Below are positions 1-5,971 of a DNA stretch of 5,971 nt, piece by piece; position 1 is the first letter of the stretch, and each line of letters starts with the position of its first letter. The notes beneath the pieces were generated by a model that saw only the letters and a program-made list of their open reading frames with translations, did no database searches and was not told where the DNA came from. Source of the DNA: JBCCRH01 sp039208045 (GTDB lineage Bacteria > Bacteroidota > Bacteroidia > Chitinophagales > Saprospiraceae); NCBI GenBank assembly GCA_039208045.1, contig JBCCRH010000387.1, positions 1 to 5,971 on the forward strand, in the 5' to 3' direction. A program made the translations under genes and the position numbers.

Positions 1-20
1 AAGCAATATTTTTGTTGCCT

Positions 21-29
21 GCAAAGGTA
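21..29 (-). promoter_or_regulatory. Bacteroidota-type -7 promoter element, firing leftward
   Basis: Read on the minus strand these bases are TACCTTTGC, a perfect match to the Bacteroidota sigma-ABfr -7 consensus TAnnTTTG with the often-seen trailing C. It points out of the window, so it would drive a gene lying to the left and diverging from porW. No good -33 TTTG sits 19-20 bases upstream of it; the nearest minus-strand TTTG, at 44-47, is only 14 bases away. The call rests on the -7 element alone. The rest of 1-82 is AT-rich, and I find no convincing plus-strand promoter for porW in it. Confidence 0.5.
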
Positions 30-82
30 AGATAATTACCATACAAATTGCTCTGTTTTGTTCAATGTGAAAATGTTACGAT

Positions 83-2797
83 TTGAGAACCATTACTAGA
101 CTCTCGCTTATTATACTAGTGGTTGCCCTTTCGGCTTGCGCAACCAAAAAGCGCAAAGGGGACCTTTCCATGATGGGAAAGCTGTACCATAACACCACCG
201 CCAAGTACAACGGCTATTTTAATGCCAATGAACTGCTGCAAACCAGCATCCTAAGCCTAGAAGAACAGCATCAAGATAACTACAATAAGCTGCTCCCAAT
301 ATACCCCTATGTGGAAGCTGAAAACCCAAAGGCGGTTGCTCCAGATTTAGATAATGCCATAGAGAAAGTGACGGTAGTCGTCAATCTGCATAGGCAAAGC
401 CACTGGACGGACGATTGCTATCTACTGGTGGGAAAATCGCAATTTCTAAAACAAGATTACGAATCAGCTGAAAAGACGCTCCGCTACCTCATGGCAGAGT
501 ACAACCCAGTGGATAAGGCACGTGCTGAAGCACGTAAAAAGAAGAAAAAGAAAAAGAAGAAGAAGCGTAAGAAGAAGAAACGAAGTAAGAAAAAGAAGTC
601 AAGCAAAGAGGAAGTGGCCGATCTCAATACGGATCCCAATAGCTATTTTATGAAGCATAAGCCGGCTTACCAAGAAGCCAGATTATGGTTGGCCAAAACA
701 CTCATTGAGCGCGACAATTTTGATAGCGCTTTCCGCGAAATGTCAGAGCTGGATAAAGATCGCAACACCTTCGACGACATCCGTAGGGATTTAGCAGCCG
801 TGCAAGCGCACTATTATATTCGTCGTAAAGACTATAACTCCGCGATCATTTATCTGGGTAAAGCGATAGATCGGGATCCTCCCAATCTGCTTAAAGCGCG
901 ATACACCTACATAAAGGCGCAATTACACCAAAAACAAGGGCAACCCACAAAGGCATATGCTGCCTACGAGCGCTGCCTAAAGTATCGCCCTGGCTACGAT
1001 ATGGAATTTAGCTGTAAGCTAAATATGGCGCAGTCCTCCTATCTGAATGGCAAAGATTCCCCGCGAAAAGCAATAGCCAAGCTCAATAAGCTATTGAACG
1101 ATAGAAAAAATGCAGATTACAAGGATCAAATCTACTATGCACTAGCACAAATCGCGCTGGCTAGTAACGATAGAGAGGAAGCTATCACGAATCTAGAGCT
1201 TTCGCTGCGCTACAACACCAATAATCGTTCGCAAAAAGCGGAATCTTACCTCAACCTTGGAGAGTTGTACTTCGAGCAAGAGAATTTTGTGAAAGCAAAA
1301 AACTACTACGATAGTACCCTGCAACTGCTGCCTCCAATAGATGAGCGCTATGATGCTATTAGTAAGCTCAATACCAATCTGAATGAAATTGCAGCAAACT
1401 TGGAGATCATTGAGTTGCAGGACAGCTTATTGCGCATTGGGGCGATGAGCGAATTGGAGAAGCAACAGCTTGCTTTGAAGATCAAGAAAGAACAAAATGC
1501 AAAGGAAATAAAAGCGCTTGCGCAAAATAATGCTTTGCCTGGGGCTCGCTTGCAGGGCCGTAGTATTACCAGTGGTAATTTTAAGGAATCTACTTTCTTT
1601 GCTTACGACGATAAAGATCGTACGCGGGGGATTCGACGTTTTCAAGAGAAATGGAGCAGTCGCCCGCTAGAGGATGACTGGCGTCGTTCTAGCAGAGGGC
1701 AAGGGCTCAATTTTGGGGAAGAAGTAGCGAGTGCCGATGAAGAACTCATCCTGACTCCAGAAGAAATCGCTGAGCTTTTAGGGGATGTACCTACTACAGA
1801 TGAGCAGCGCAAGGCCGCAGAAATCAAGATTCAAGAAGCGATGTATGCTTTGGGCACTTTGTATCGCGAACGCTTAGAACGTAACGATAAGGCAGTAGAA
1901 ATACTAGAAACGCTCAATCAGCGCTTCCCAGGTAGTAATTATGAATTAGATTCTTGGTATTTGTTATACTTGACCTATGATGTGATGAATAATAATGCCA
2001 AGAAAAAGGAGTACTACGACAAAATTATGGAGAAGTACCCTGAGTCTACCTACGCTAGCATCTTAAAAGATCCTAATTACACAAAAACCTTGGCTAACGA
2101 AGAGCTAAAGCTCAACGACTACTACGACCAAGCCTATGCCGCTTTCACGAGTGGTAACTACAAAGCTGCCTTTACGCAAAGTTCCGGTGCTGTAATCAAG
2201 TTTGGAGCCGATAATATCCTACAGCCTCGCTTTGCGCTCCTTAGTGCCATGTGTACGGGCAATTTGCAAGGCGAAAAAGAGTACAAAAAAGCATTGACGG
2301 AAGTCGTAGCAAAATACCCAGATACGCCCGAGCAATTGAGAGCCAAGGAAATGCTTCGTCTGCTAAATGGTGGCAAAGCGACCCTACCAGGAGGCGAAAC
2401 CGTCGCTGTAGGAGGAGATATTGACTTCAAGATGGAGCCCAAGAAGCTGCACTACATCATCATCTCTTTTAACGAAGAAATTAAGTTGAACGACATGAAG
2501 AACAAGGTGTCGGACTACAACAAGAAATACCACAAGCTAGATAAGCTGCGCATTTCTAACGTATATCTTGGTAAGACGCCCAAAGAGCGTAAACCAATTA
2601 TCGTTGTGCGTCGATTTAAAAATCAAGAGGAGGCCATGAACTACTATGATGGTGTACAGAAAAATATCGCAGACTTCATCGATAGTAAGGTCGATTACAA
2701 TATCATGGCGATTACCCAAGGTAACTACCGCGAAGTGCTGAAGGCACGTACCATGGGGAATTATAAAGCCTTTTTTGATTTGAATTACTTCAAATAA
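83..2797 (+). CDS. porW: PorW/SprE: type IX secretion and gliding motility TPR lipoprotein
   Basis: This is a 904-residue TPR lipoprotein of the SprE (Flavobacterium) / PorW (Porphyromonas) family. The family is needed for type IX secretion and gliding; it acts at the periplasmic face of the outer membrane, linking the translocon to the PorK/N ring. Visible features are a short basic N-terminus, a hydrophobic core at 8-17 and a lipobox LSAC ending at Cys19, which predicts lipidation. The conserved family opening follows (KLYHNTTAKYNGYFNANE, 33-50). TPR-type helices run from about 110 to 450, clearest at 386-417. A charged, TPR-poor linker spans about 455-575, then more TPRs at about 584-618 and 681-750. 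A conserved C-terminal domain from about 786 includes KLHYIIISF and ends NYKAFFDLNYF. Length is close to F. johnsoniae SprE (about 870). The start is TTG: an in-frame stop lies at 68-70, and the next Met (residue 30) would lose the signal peptide. A lysine-rich insertion at 151-175 is unusual. Family call is firm; symbol choice (porW or sprE) is convention. Confidence 0.9.
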   Translation: MRTITRLSLIILVVALSACATKKRKGDLSMMGKLYHNTTAKYNGYFNANELLQTSILSLEEQHQDNYNKLLPIYPYVEAENPKAVAPDLDNAIEKVTVVVNLHRQSHWTDDCYLLVGKSQFLKQDYESAEKTLRYLMAEYNPVDKARAEARKKKKKKKKKKRKKKKRSKKKKSSKEEVADLNTDPNSYFMKHKPAYQEARLWLAKTLIERDNFDSAFREMSELDKDRNTFDDIRRDLAAVQAHYYIRRKDYNSAIIYLGKAIDRDPPNLLKARYTYIKAQLHQKQGQPTKAYAAYERCLKYRPGYDMEFSCKLNMAQSSYLNGKDSPRKAIAKLNKLLNDRKNADYKDQIYYALAQIALASNDREEAITNLELSLRYNTNNRSQKAESYLNLGELYFEQENFVKAKNYYDSTLQLLPPIDERYDAISKLNTNLNEIAANLEIIELQDSLLRIGAMSELEKQQLALKIKKEQNAKEIKALAQNNALPGARLQGRSITSGNFKESTFFAYDDKDRTRGIRRFQEKWSSRPLEDDWRRSSRGQGLNFGEEVASADEELILTPEEIAELLGDVPTTDEQRKAAEIKIQEAMYALGTLYRERLERNDKAVEILETLNQRFPGSNYELDSWYLLYLTYDVMNNNAKKKEYYDKIMEKYPESTYASILKDPNYTKTLANEELKLNDYYDQAYAAFTSGNYKAAFTQSSGAVIKFGADNILQPRFALLSAMCTGNLQGEKEYKKALTEVVAKYPDTPEQLRAKEMLRLLNGGKATLPGGETVAVGGDIDFKMEPKKLHYIIISFNEEIKLNDMKNKVSDYNKKYHKLDKLRISNVYLGKTPKERKPIIVVRRFKNQEEAMNYYDGVQKNIADFIDSKVDYNIMAITQGNYREVLKARTMGNYKAFFDLNYFK
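533..607 (+). repeat. Low-complexity purine tract encoding a poly-lysine segment of PorW
   Basis: This stretch is almost entirely A and G and encodes residues 151-175, of which 19 are Lys and 3 Arg, including ten consecutive lysines (152-161). AAA and AAG codons are mixed, so it is not a pure mononucleotide tract, though it resembles an expanded AAG/AAA repeat. It is flanked by RAEA upstream and an acidic KEEVAD segment downstream, and it sits between two helical TPR blocks. The reading frame stays open on both sides with family-like sequence, so it is a genuine in-frame insertion, not a frameshift artefact. Confidence 0.9.
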
Positions 2798-2803
2798 TAT
2801 GGG

Positions 2804-2833
2804 AAAGTGCTAGAATTTCTTTCTAGGTACTTT
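2804..2833. terminator. Hairpin between convergent genes, possible bidirectional terminator
   Basis: AAAGTGCTAGAA (2804-2815) pairs with TTCTAGGTACTTT (2821-2833) around a 5-base loop TTTCT. This gives twelve pairs, including one G-T wobble and one bulged G at 2827. The A-rich outer left arm and T-rich outer right arm give a short U-run at the stem end in either direction, and the plus strand continues AATCTTATACTC. It lies just after the porW stop and covers the stop codon and last codons of the transglycosylase gene. There is no long U-tract and the stem is AT-rich, so efficiency is uncertain. Confidence 0.5.
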
Positions 2834-3736
2834 AATCTTATACTCTTTACGACCCTTGTTGGTTAGCTTCGATGCTACCAACCAAGGGTTGTAAATCTTA
2901 AGCAAGCGGTAGCTAATTCCATTTTTTTGTGCAAAATCACCCCAATTTTCTACCGCCCCATCTACCGTTATCGACTCGTAATCTTCTAAAGGAGCATAGT
3001 ACTCTTCCTCTTCCAAATAAAACCCAAAATTGCGTGGGTCTTTCAATATCTCTTTGATAGCGATGATGCGAAAAACATAGCGAGCGGTTTCTTGATTCAG
3101 GTTGAGATCGTAATAAGTTGTTGCATGCTGTGATTTTAGGTCGCGAGCTAAGCGAGTGCCGCCCATGTTGTAAGCCGCCGCAGATAGCGTCCAAGAACCA
3201 AAGCGCTTGTAGTAGTCCTTCAAATACTTACAGGCCGCATGCGTTGCTTTTTCCACATGATACCGCTCATCCACTTCTTTATTTACTTCGAGGCCATAGT
3301 ACTCCCCTGTTTTTTTCATAAACTGCCAAATGCCTTTTGCGCCAGCAGGAGATACCGCATTGCGCAAGCTACTTTCGGCTACTGCCAAATACTTGAAATC
3401 ATCGGGGATACCTTGCTCTTCCAAAATTTTTTCAATCATAGGAAAGTATCGAGTCGTCTGCTTAATATTCAGTATAGTACTCGAATGCCAGTAAGTGTTG
3501 ACGGTCAGCTCCCGATCTAGTCGTTCTTTAGCATCAAAATTATCCATTGGAACCTGCTCACCAGCAAACTCAAACGGGCGATCTAGATCAATAGGGGTAA
3601 CAATTTGGGGGATATTTTTTGTAGCAGCAGCGCTGCGGTAGGCGTCTAGGTCTTCCTTTTTAGAATAAGAAGCTAAGACGGCAATCGTCAGAAAACCTGC
3701 CATAATCAATGTGTAGAGCTGTAGACCTTTTTTCAT
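2810..3736 (-). CDS. Membrane-targeted lytic transglycosylase (SLT/MltD-like)
   Basis: This 308-residue protein has an SLT (GH23-type) lytic transglycosylase domain, which cleaves the MurNAc-GlcNAc bond of peptidoglycan to give 1,6-anhydro ends. The N-terminus has a basic MKKG followed by a hydrophobic stretch at about 7-23, a signal peptide or uncleaved anchor; there is no lipobox Cys, so it is not an obvious lipoprotein. The catalytic core spans about 95-235. It includes LAVAESSLRN with probable catalytic Glu121, the SPAGAKGIWQFM motif (129-140), SAAAYNMGG (185-193) and ETARYVFRI (216-224). The C-terminal part (about 253-308) looks like a degenerate LysM-like region (WGDFAQKNGISYRLLKIYNPWL). 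The ATG start matches the signal sequence. The gene converges on porW with 12 bases between stops and lies 81 bases after the DUF2480 gene, so it may have its own promoter. Family assignment is firm; the biological target (turnover, septation or envelope passage) is not visible. Confidence 0.88.
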   Translation of the reverse strand: MKKGLQLYTLIMAGFLTIAVLASYSKKEDLDAYRSAAATKNIPQIVTPIDLDRPFEFAGEQVPMDNFDAKERLDRELTVNTYWHSSTILNIKQTTRYFPMIEKILEEQGIPDDFKYLAVAESSLRNAVSPAGAKGIWQFMKKTGEYYGLEVNKEVDERYHVEKATHAACKYLKDYYKRFGSWTLSAAAYNMGGTRLARDLKSQHATTYYDLNLNQETARYVFRIIAIKEILKDPRNFGFYLEEEEYYAPLEDYESITVDGAVENWGDFAQKNGISYRLLKIYNPWLVASKLTNKGRKEYKIKVPRKKF

Positions 3737-3769
3737 AACTGGGCGTGTTGGGAATTGTTAGTACAGCTC

Positions 3770-3801
3770 GTAAAATAAGGGATGGGCCTTGTATTTGCAA
3801 A
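3770..3801 (-). promoter_or_regulatory. Weak candidate promoter for the transglycosylase gene
   Basis: In the 81-base gap upstream of the transglycosylase, the minus strand reads TTTG (3801-3798), 20 bases, then TATTTTAC (3777-3770). The first box matches the Bacteroidota -33 element and the spacing is near the usual 19-20. The -7 box keeps TA and two of the T positions but lacks the final TG. A leader of roughly 30 bases to the ATG at 3736 would follow. The low match quality makes this a guess helped by position. Confidence 0.3.
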
Positions 3802-3817
3802 CAAACGCCCTGGCTTC

Positions 3818-4346
3818 CTATTTTTTTAAGACTCTCGGCTTTTTGAATACTGGCACCGTAGAGCAAGGCTCACCGAACATAATGCTTTTCGCAAATGGGC
3901 GTAGCAATTTGGTCAGCTCCACATAGGCAGCCGGTGGTACAGGCTTATCACTACATCCCTTGATAACGATACGCTTATCTTCATACTGCGCAGGATCGAC
4001 CGCACGGAGTAACTCTCGGTAGATAAACTGATAGTATTCAGCAGGCGTACCTTGGAAGACGTCTTTTGCAACAGGCGTTGCATTGGCCGTTACAAGCATG
4101 TAGGCCCAAGTGGGAATGATGGCATCGGTTGAGCAAAAAATAGCGAGGATTTTGCCTTCGTATTGCGACCAATCGTGTTCTTTTCAGCGCCGTTCGGAAG
4201 TCTTTTTCCTTAAGAATGAGTTCCATAAACAGATAGTCCTTCAGGTCAAAGGGAATCACCTCCGTCTCTGGAAAATAGTGCTCTAAATTGATGGTAATAA
4301 TGCCACTATTGGCTACTCTATTTACAAGTGGTTTATCCTGATTCAT
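3818..4346 (-). pseudogene. DUF2480 family protein, interrupted by a +1-base frameshift
   Basis: Two overlapping minus-strand frames are halves of one DUF2480 protein, a Bacteroidota family of unknown function. From the ATG at 4346 the family N-terminus is read (VNRVANSGIITINLEHYFP, then FMELILKEKDFRTALK) up to residue 55, after which the frame becomes nonsense and stops at 4038. Dropping one A of the A-run at 4181-4184 continues smoothly as EHDWSQYEGKILAIFCSTDA and reads to the stop at 3818, giving 175 residues, normal for the family. The repaired protein has cysteines at about 71 (IFCSTDA), 131 (IKGCSDKPVP) and 161 (GEPCSTVP) in what look like conserved motifs. It follows scpB by 12 bases and is probably co-transcribed with it. 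As the sequence stands the gene is broken. Because everything after the shift is intact and no further lesions are visible, a sequencing indel or very recent mutation is likelier than an old pseudogene. Confidence 0.85.
4181..4184 (-). other. Frameshift site in the DUF2480 gene
   Basis: The minus strand reads CTG AAA A GAA CAC GAT across this run. Four A residues are present, where the DUF2480 frame needs three. In the frame as written the codons are CTG AAA AGA ACA. A P-site tRNA-Lys could re-pair perfectly on AAA one base forward, so a ribosomal +1 shift is mechanically possible, but I see no stimulatory element and favour an indel. Confidence 0.8.
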
Positions 4347-4358
4347 AATCGCTATTAT

Positions 4359-4991
4359 TTAACTTGCCGGATCGTCACTGGTAGCATGGCCATCGGTCTT
4401 CTCGGTCTGCTCTTCGATCGGTGCTTGTTCTCCAATTTCAGTTTCCGGCATTTTAAAATCCTTTAGTTTGGGTAAATCTTCTAAGGATTTTAACCCAAAA
4501 TAATCCATAAATTTCTCGCTAGTGCCATACAGCAACGGCCTGCCTGGGCTATCACTTCGTCCTAATATAGCAACAAGTTCCTTTTCCAATAGTTTTTGTA
4601 CGGCATAATCACAACTTACCCCTCTAATTTTCTCCATCTCGCTCTTCGTAACGGGCTGGCGATAGGCGATGATAGACAGCGTTTCCAGGGCAGCGCGCGA
4701 AAGGCGCTTTTTAGTGGTTTGCTTTAAGTGAATGCCAACTGTTTGGTGATAGCTCGGCTTGGTCATAAACTGGTAGCCTTCCGCCACTTCGATCACTTCG
4801 AAGGCAAAAGAGTCATCGCTAAAGCGTCCTTGAATTTCCTCCAACGCTTTTAGAATTTCCTTTTCAGGAAACTTCATCCCAAAATGTTCTTGCAATACCG
4901 AACGAATGGATTTCACGGTGATAGGGTGATCGCTTGCGAAAATGAGGCTTTCGATATGTTGTTTGAGGTAGTCCAAGTTTTTTATTTGCAA
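4359..4991 (-). CDS. scpB: ScpB, segregation and condensation protein B
   Basis: ScpB is the kleisin-interacting winged-helix subunit of the SMC-ScpAB condensin; it works in the cytoplasm to compact and segregate newly replicated chromosomes. The protein has 210 residues. A first winged-helix domain (about 7-75) opens HIESLIFASDHPITVKSI, a typical ScpB opening. The second (about 95-165) holds the family signature RLSRAALETLSIIAYRQPVT (96-115), then GRSDSPGRPLLYGTSEKF (144-161). The tail from about 182 is acidic and low in complexity, as is common in ScpB. The start is TTG at 4991; a second TTG at residue 6 is an alternative, and the first Met (39) would cut into domain 1. It begins 10 bases after the stop of the membrane-protein gene and ends 12 bases before the DUF2480 start, which suggests one operon. 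scpA is not in the window; the partner subunit and smc must be elsewhere. Confidence 0.93.
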   Translation of the reverse strand: MQIKNLDYLKQHIESLIFASDHPITVKSIRSVLQEHFGMKFPEKEILKALEEIQGRFSDDSFAFEVIEVAEGYQFMTKPSYHQTVGIHLKQTTKKRLSRAALETLSIIAYRQPVTKSEMEKIRGVSCDYAVQKLLEKELVAILGRSDSPGRPLLYGTSEKFMDYFGLKSLEDLPKLKDFKMPETEIGEQAPIEEQTEKTDGHATSDDPAS

Positions 4992-5001
4992 AAATAAAAA
5001 A

Positions 5002-5889
5002 TTACTGACATCTCGCCTTCAGGCGCTCTAGGAAGGGGACGCCTCGTGTGAGGCGCTTGTAGGAGTATTCATTGTGGAAGGGGTTATCGCTAGAAGTGCT
5101 ATTTTGAAAGTAAAAATCAGCTAAGCCCTCTAGTCCTTTTAGTTCGAAGGCAATATCTAGTTGGCATTTAGCGAAAGCGGAAGACTGCGTAGGGTTGAGC
5201 TGTAAGTGCTTTTGGAGCGTAAGGTCGAAGTAGCGCTCCGTTTGTGCCTCGGTAGGGTGGTTGAGCTGTAGCTTAAATGCGGAGGGTTGACTCTTGGCGT
5301 AGCTGATGGCAAATTCATCGTCCACTGCCAGTTCTAGCCCATAATCGAGGCGGATGGGGGGAGCCTGGTGATAGGTGAATTGATGCTTTTCGACTTGGCC
5401 ATCGGCCAAGAAGGTAAGGCTGATGAGCGAACCTTCATTTTTTGCTTCGATTTTTGTGATTTTTGCGGTAGTCGTTACTCCTTCCGCAGCCAAAAGAGCT
5501 GGGACATTTATACTCTCTTCTTCTGGATGGAGGTGACGCATGACCGACAAGAAGAGCAAAACGGCCAGAATCAGCCCTCCAAAAAAGAGTAAGGTTTGCC
5601 TCCAATGCTTGCGATCTTGTTTCTGCCGCTCTCGGTTGCGCGGGGTGTCTGCTTCCTTATTGATGTCGAGGGTGTACCAAAATTTTTCATCGCGATAATC
5701 AATTTTGATTTCCAACAGCTCATCATCCAGAAACAGTGGATACATTTTAGGCTCTCGCACATTAAAATCGATGATTACGATTTTGGAGTTGCAGTACACC
5801 ATAATATGCCCGGTCTTATCTCCATGATAAAGACCAATATTATAGTGTTTTCCAATATCGCTGACGTATGTCCAGTTGAATTGTGCCAA
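5002..5889 (-). CDS. Single-pass membrane protein of unknown function
   Basis: I do not recognise a named family for this 295-residue protein. The N-terminal part (about 1-80) is a compact, probably beta-rich, Trp/Tyr-rich cytoplasmic domain (FNWTYVSDIGKHYNIGLYHG, then HIMVYCNSKIVIIDF). A basic stretch follows (RNRERQKQDRKHWRQ, 84-98), then one transmembrane segment at about 99-117, giving an N-in orientation by the positive-inside rule. The outer part begins with an acidic linker. It contains a segment (about 131-215) that loosely resembles the small beta domain of DUF3592-type proteins: GVTTTAKITKIE, then VDDEFAISYAKSQP. The remainder is unassigned and carries two similar LQLN(H)PT motifs, at 207-213 and 229-234. 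Two cysteines (242, 294) lie on the predicted outer side. The start is TTG at 5889; an in-frame stop at 5911-5913 leaves no upstream ATG. It leads the probable operon with scpB and the DUF2480 gene. That it is a real gene is likely; the function is unknown. Confidence 0.75.
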   Translation of the reverse strand: MAQFNWTYVSDIGKHYNIGLYHGDKTGHIMVYCNSKIVIIDFNVREPKMYPLFLDDELLEIKIDYRDEKFWYTLDINKEADTPRNRERQKQDRKHWRQTLLFFGGLILAVLLFLSVMRHLHPEEESINVPALLAAEGVTTTAKITKIEAKNEGSLISLTFLADGQVEKHQFTYHQAPPIRLDYGLELAVDDEFAISYAKSQPSAFKLQLNHPTEAQTERYFDLTLQKHLQLNPTQSSAFAKCQLDIAFELKGLEGLADFYFQNSTSSDNPFHNEYSYKRLTRGVPFLERLKARCQ

Positions 5890-5921
5890 GAGCAGGATTT
5901 TGCGAGGGTGCTATTCATATA

Positions 5922-5971
5922 ATGCAAGTACCACTAAAAGATACGCCCTTTCCACCAAATTGTTGGTTCAG
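5922..5971 (+). CDS. Possible 5' end of a divergent gene, cut by the window edge
   Basis: An ATG at 5922 opens a frame that runs to the window end without a stop, reading MQVPLKDTPFPPNCWF. A purine-rich GAGGG at 5904-5908 lies upstream, but at 13 bases it is rather far for a ribosome site. The frame would diverge from the membrane-protein gene, with only 32 bases between start codons, tight for two promoters. Sixteen codons are too few to assign a family or to be sure it is coding. Confidence 0.35.
   Translation, partial: MQVPLKDTPFPPNCWF

Noticed and set aside
42..50. TACAAATTG as a plus-strand -7 element for porW
   Set aside because: The spacing inside the box is off by one and no TTTG lies 19-20 bases upstream.
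73..99. Mini-frame starting ATG at 73 (MLRFENHY, then stop) overlapping the porW start
   Set aside because: Eight codons with no leader-peptide hallmarks. It is more useful as evidence on the porW start and a possible indel than as a gene.
533..607. Poly-lysine tract as a sign of a DNA-binding or nuclear-type basic domain
   Set aside because: The protein has a clear lipoprotein signal and TPR/PorW architecture, so it is exported. The tract is better viewed as an insertion in a periplasmic protein.
3239..3520. 93-codon plus-strand frame inside the transglycosylase gene
   Set aside because: It lies antisense to a well-supported catalytic domain, and its translation has no family-like features. 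It is a shadow frame.
3790..3806. TTTGCAAA palindrome in the gap before the transglycosylase gene as an operator or terminator
   Set aside because: An 8-base AT-rich palindrome is expected by chance, and it is too short for a terminator stem.
4178..4190. Programmed +1 ribosomal frameshift in the DUF2480 gene
   Set aside because: tRNA-Lys re-pairing on AAA-A is possible, but no in-frame stop or stimulatory structure adjoins the site, and I know of no recoding in this family. An indel is simpler.
5596..5922. 108-codon plus-strand frame opposite the membrane-protein gene
   Set aside because: The minus-strand frame has a coherent domain-TM-domain layout and operon spacing. The plus frame's hydrophobic runs mirror it and it has no upstream signals.

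Overview
The window reads as ordinary core chromosome of a gliding, T9SS-bearing Bacteroidota, most likely of the Saprospiria (Saprospira/Lewinella-like). The evidence is a PorW/SprE lipoprotein, a DUF2480 protein (a family I know essentially from Bacteroidota), no clear Shine-Dalgarno sequences before the genes, and a perfect Bacteroidota-type -7 element (TAnnTTTG) at the left edge. The class assignment is inference from protein flavour; the phylum is well supported. I see no mobile element, CRISPR array, tRNA or rRNA, and no evidence of a new defence or secretion system.

Layout. Positions 1-82 are a short AT-rich leader with a leftward promoter element. Positions 83-2797 (+) encode a 904-residue TPR lipoprotein of the type IX secretion/gliding apparatus (PorW/SprE), which carries a striking lysine-rich insertion. 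It converges, with only 12 bases between stop codons, on a minus-strand gene (2810-3736) for a membrane-targeted lytic transglycosylase with the SLT/MltD catalytic fold. A hairpin that could terminate both genes spans the two 3' ends. Upstream of the transglycosylase, reading leftward, are three tightly spaced minus-strand genes: an unknown single-pass membrane protein (5002-5889), scpB (4359-4991) and a DUF2480 gene (3818-4346). The spacers are 10 and 12 bases, so these three probably form one transcription unit. The transglycosylase follows after an 81-base gap that holds a weak promoter candidate. At the extreme right, 50 bases may be the start of a divergent gene.

The DUF2480 gene is broken by one extra base in an A-run at 4181-4184. 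Correcting that single base restores a full-length 175-residue family member. Three of the five complete genes appear to begin with TTG. In two of them one homopolymer base change would bring a nearby ATG into frame, so sequencing indels should be considered for all three sites.

Functionally the genes cover surface secretion/gliding (PorW/SprE), peptidoglycan turnover (transglycosylase) and chromosome condensation/segregation (ScpB), plus two proteins of unknown role co-transcribed with scpB.
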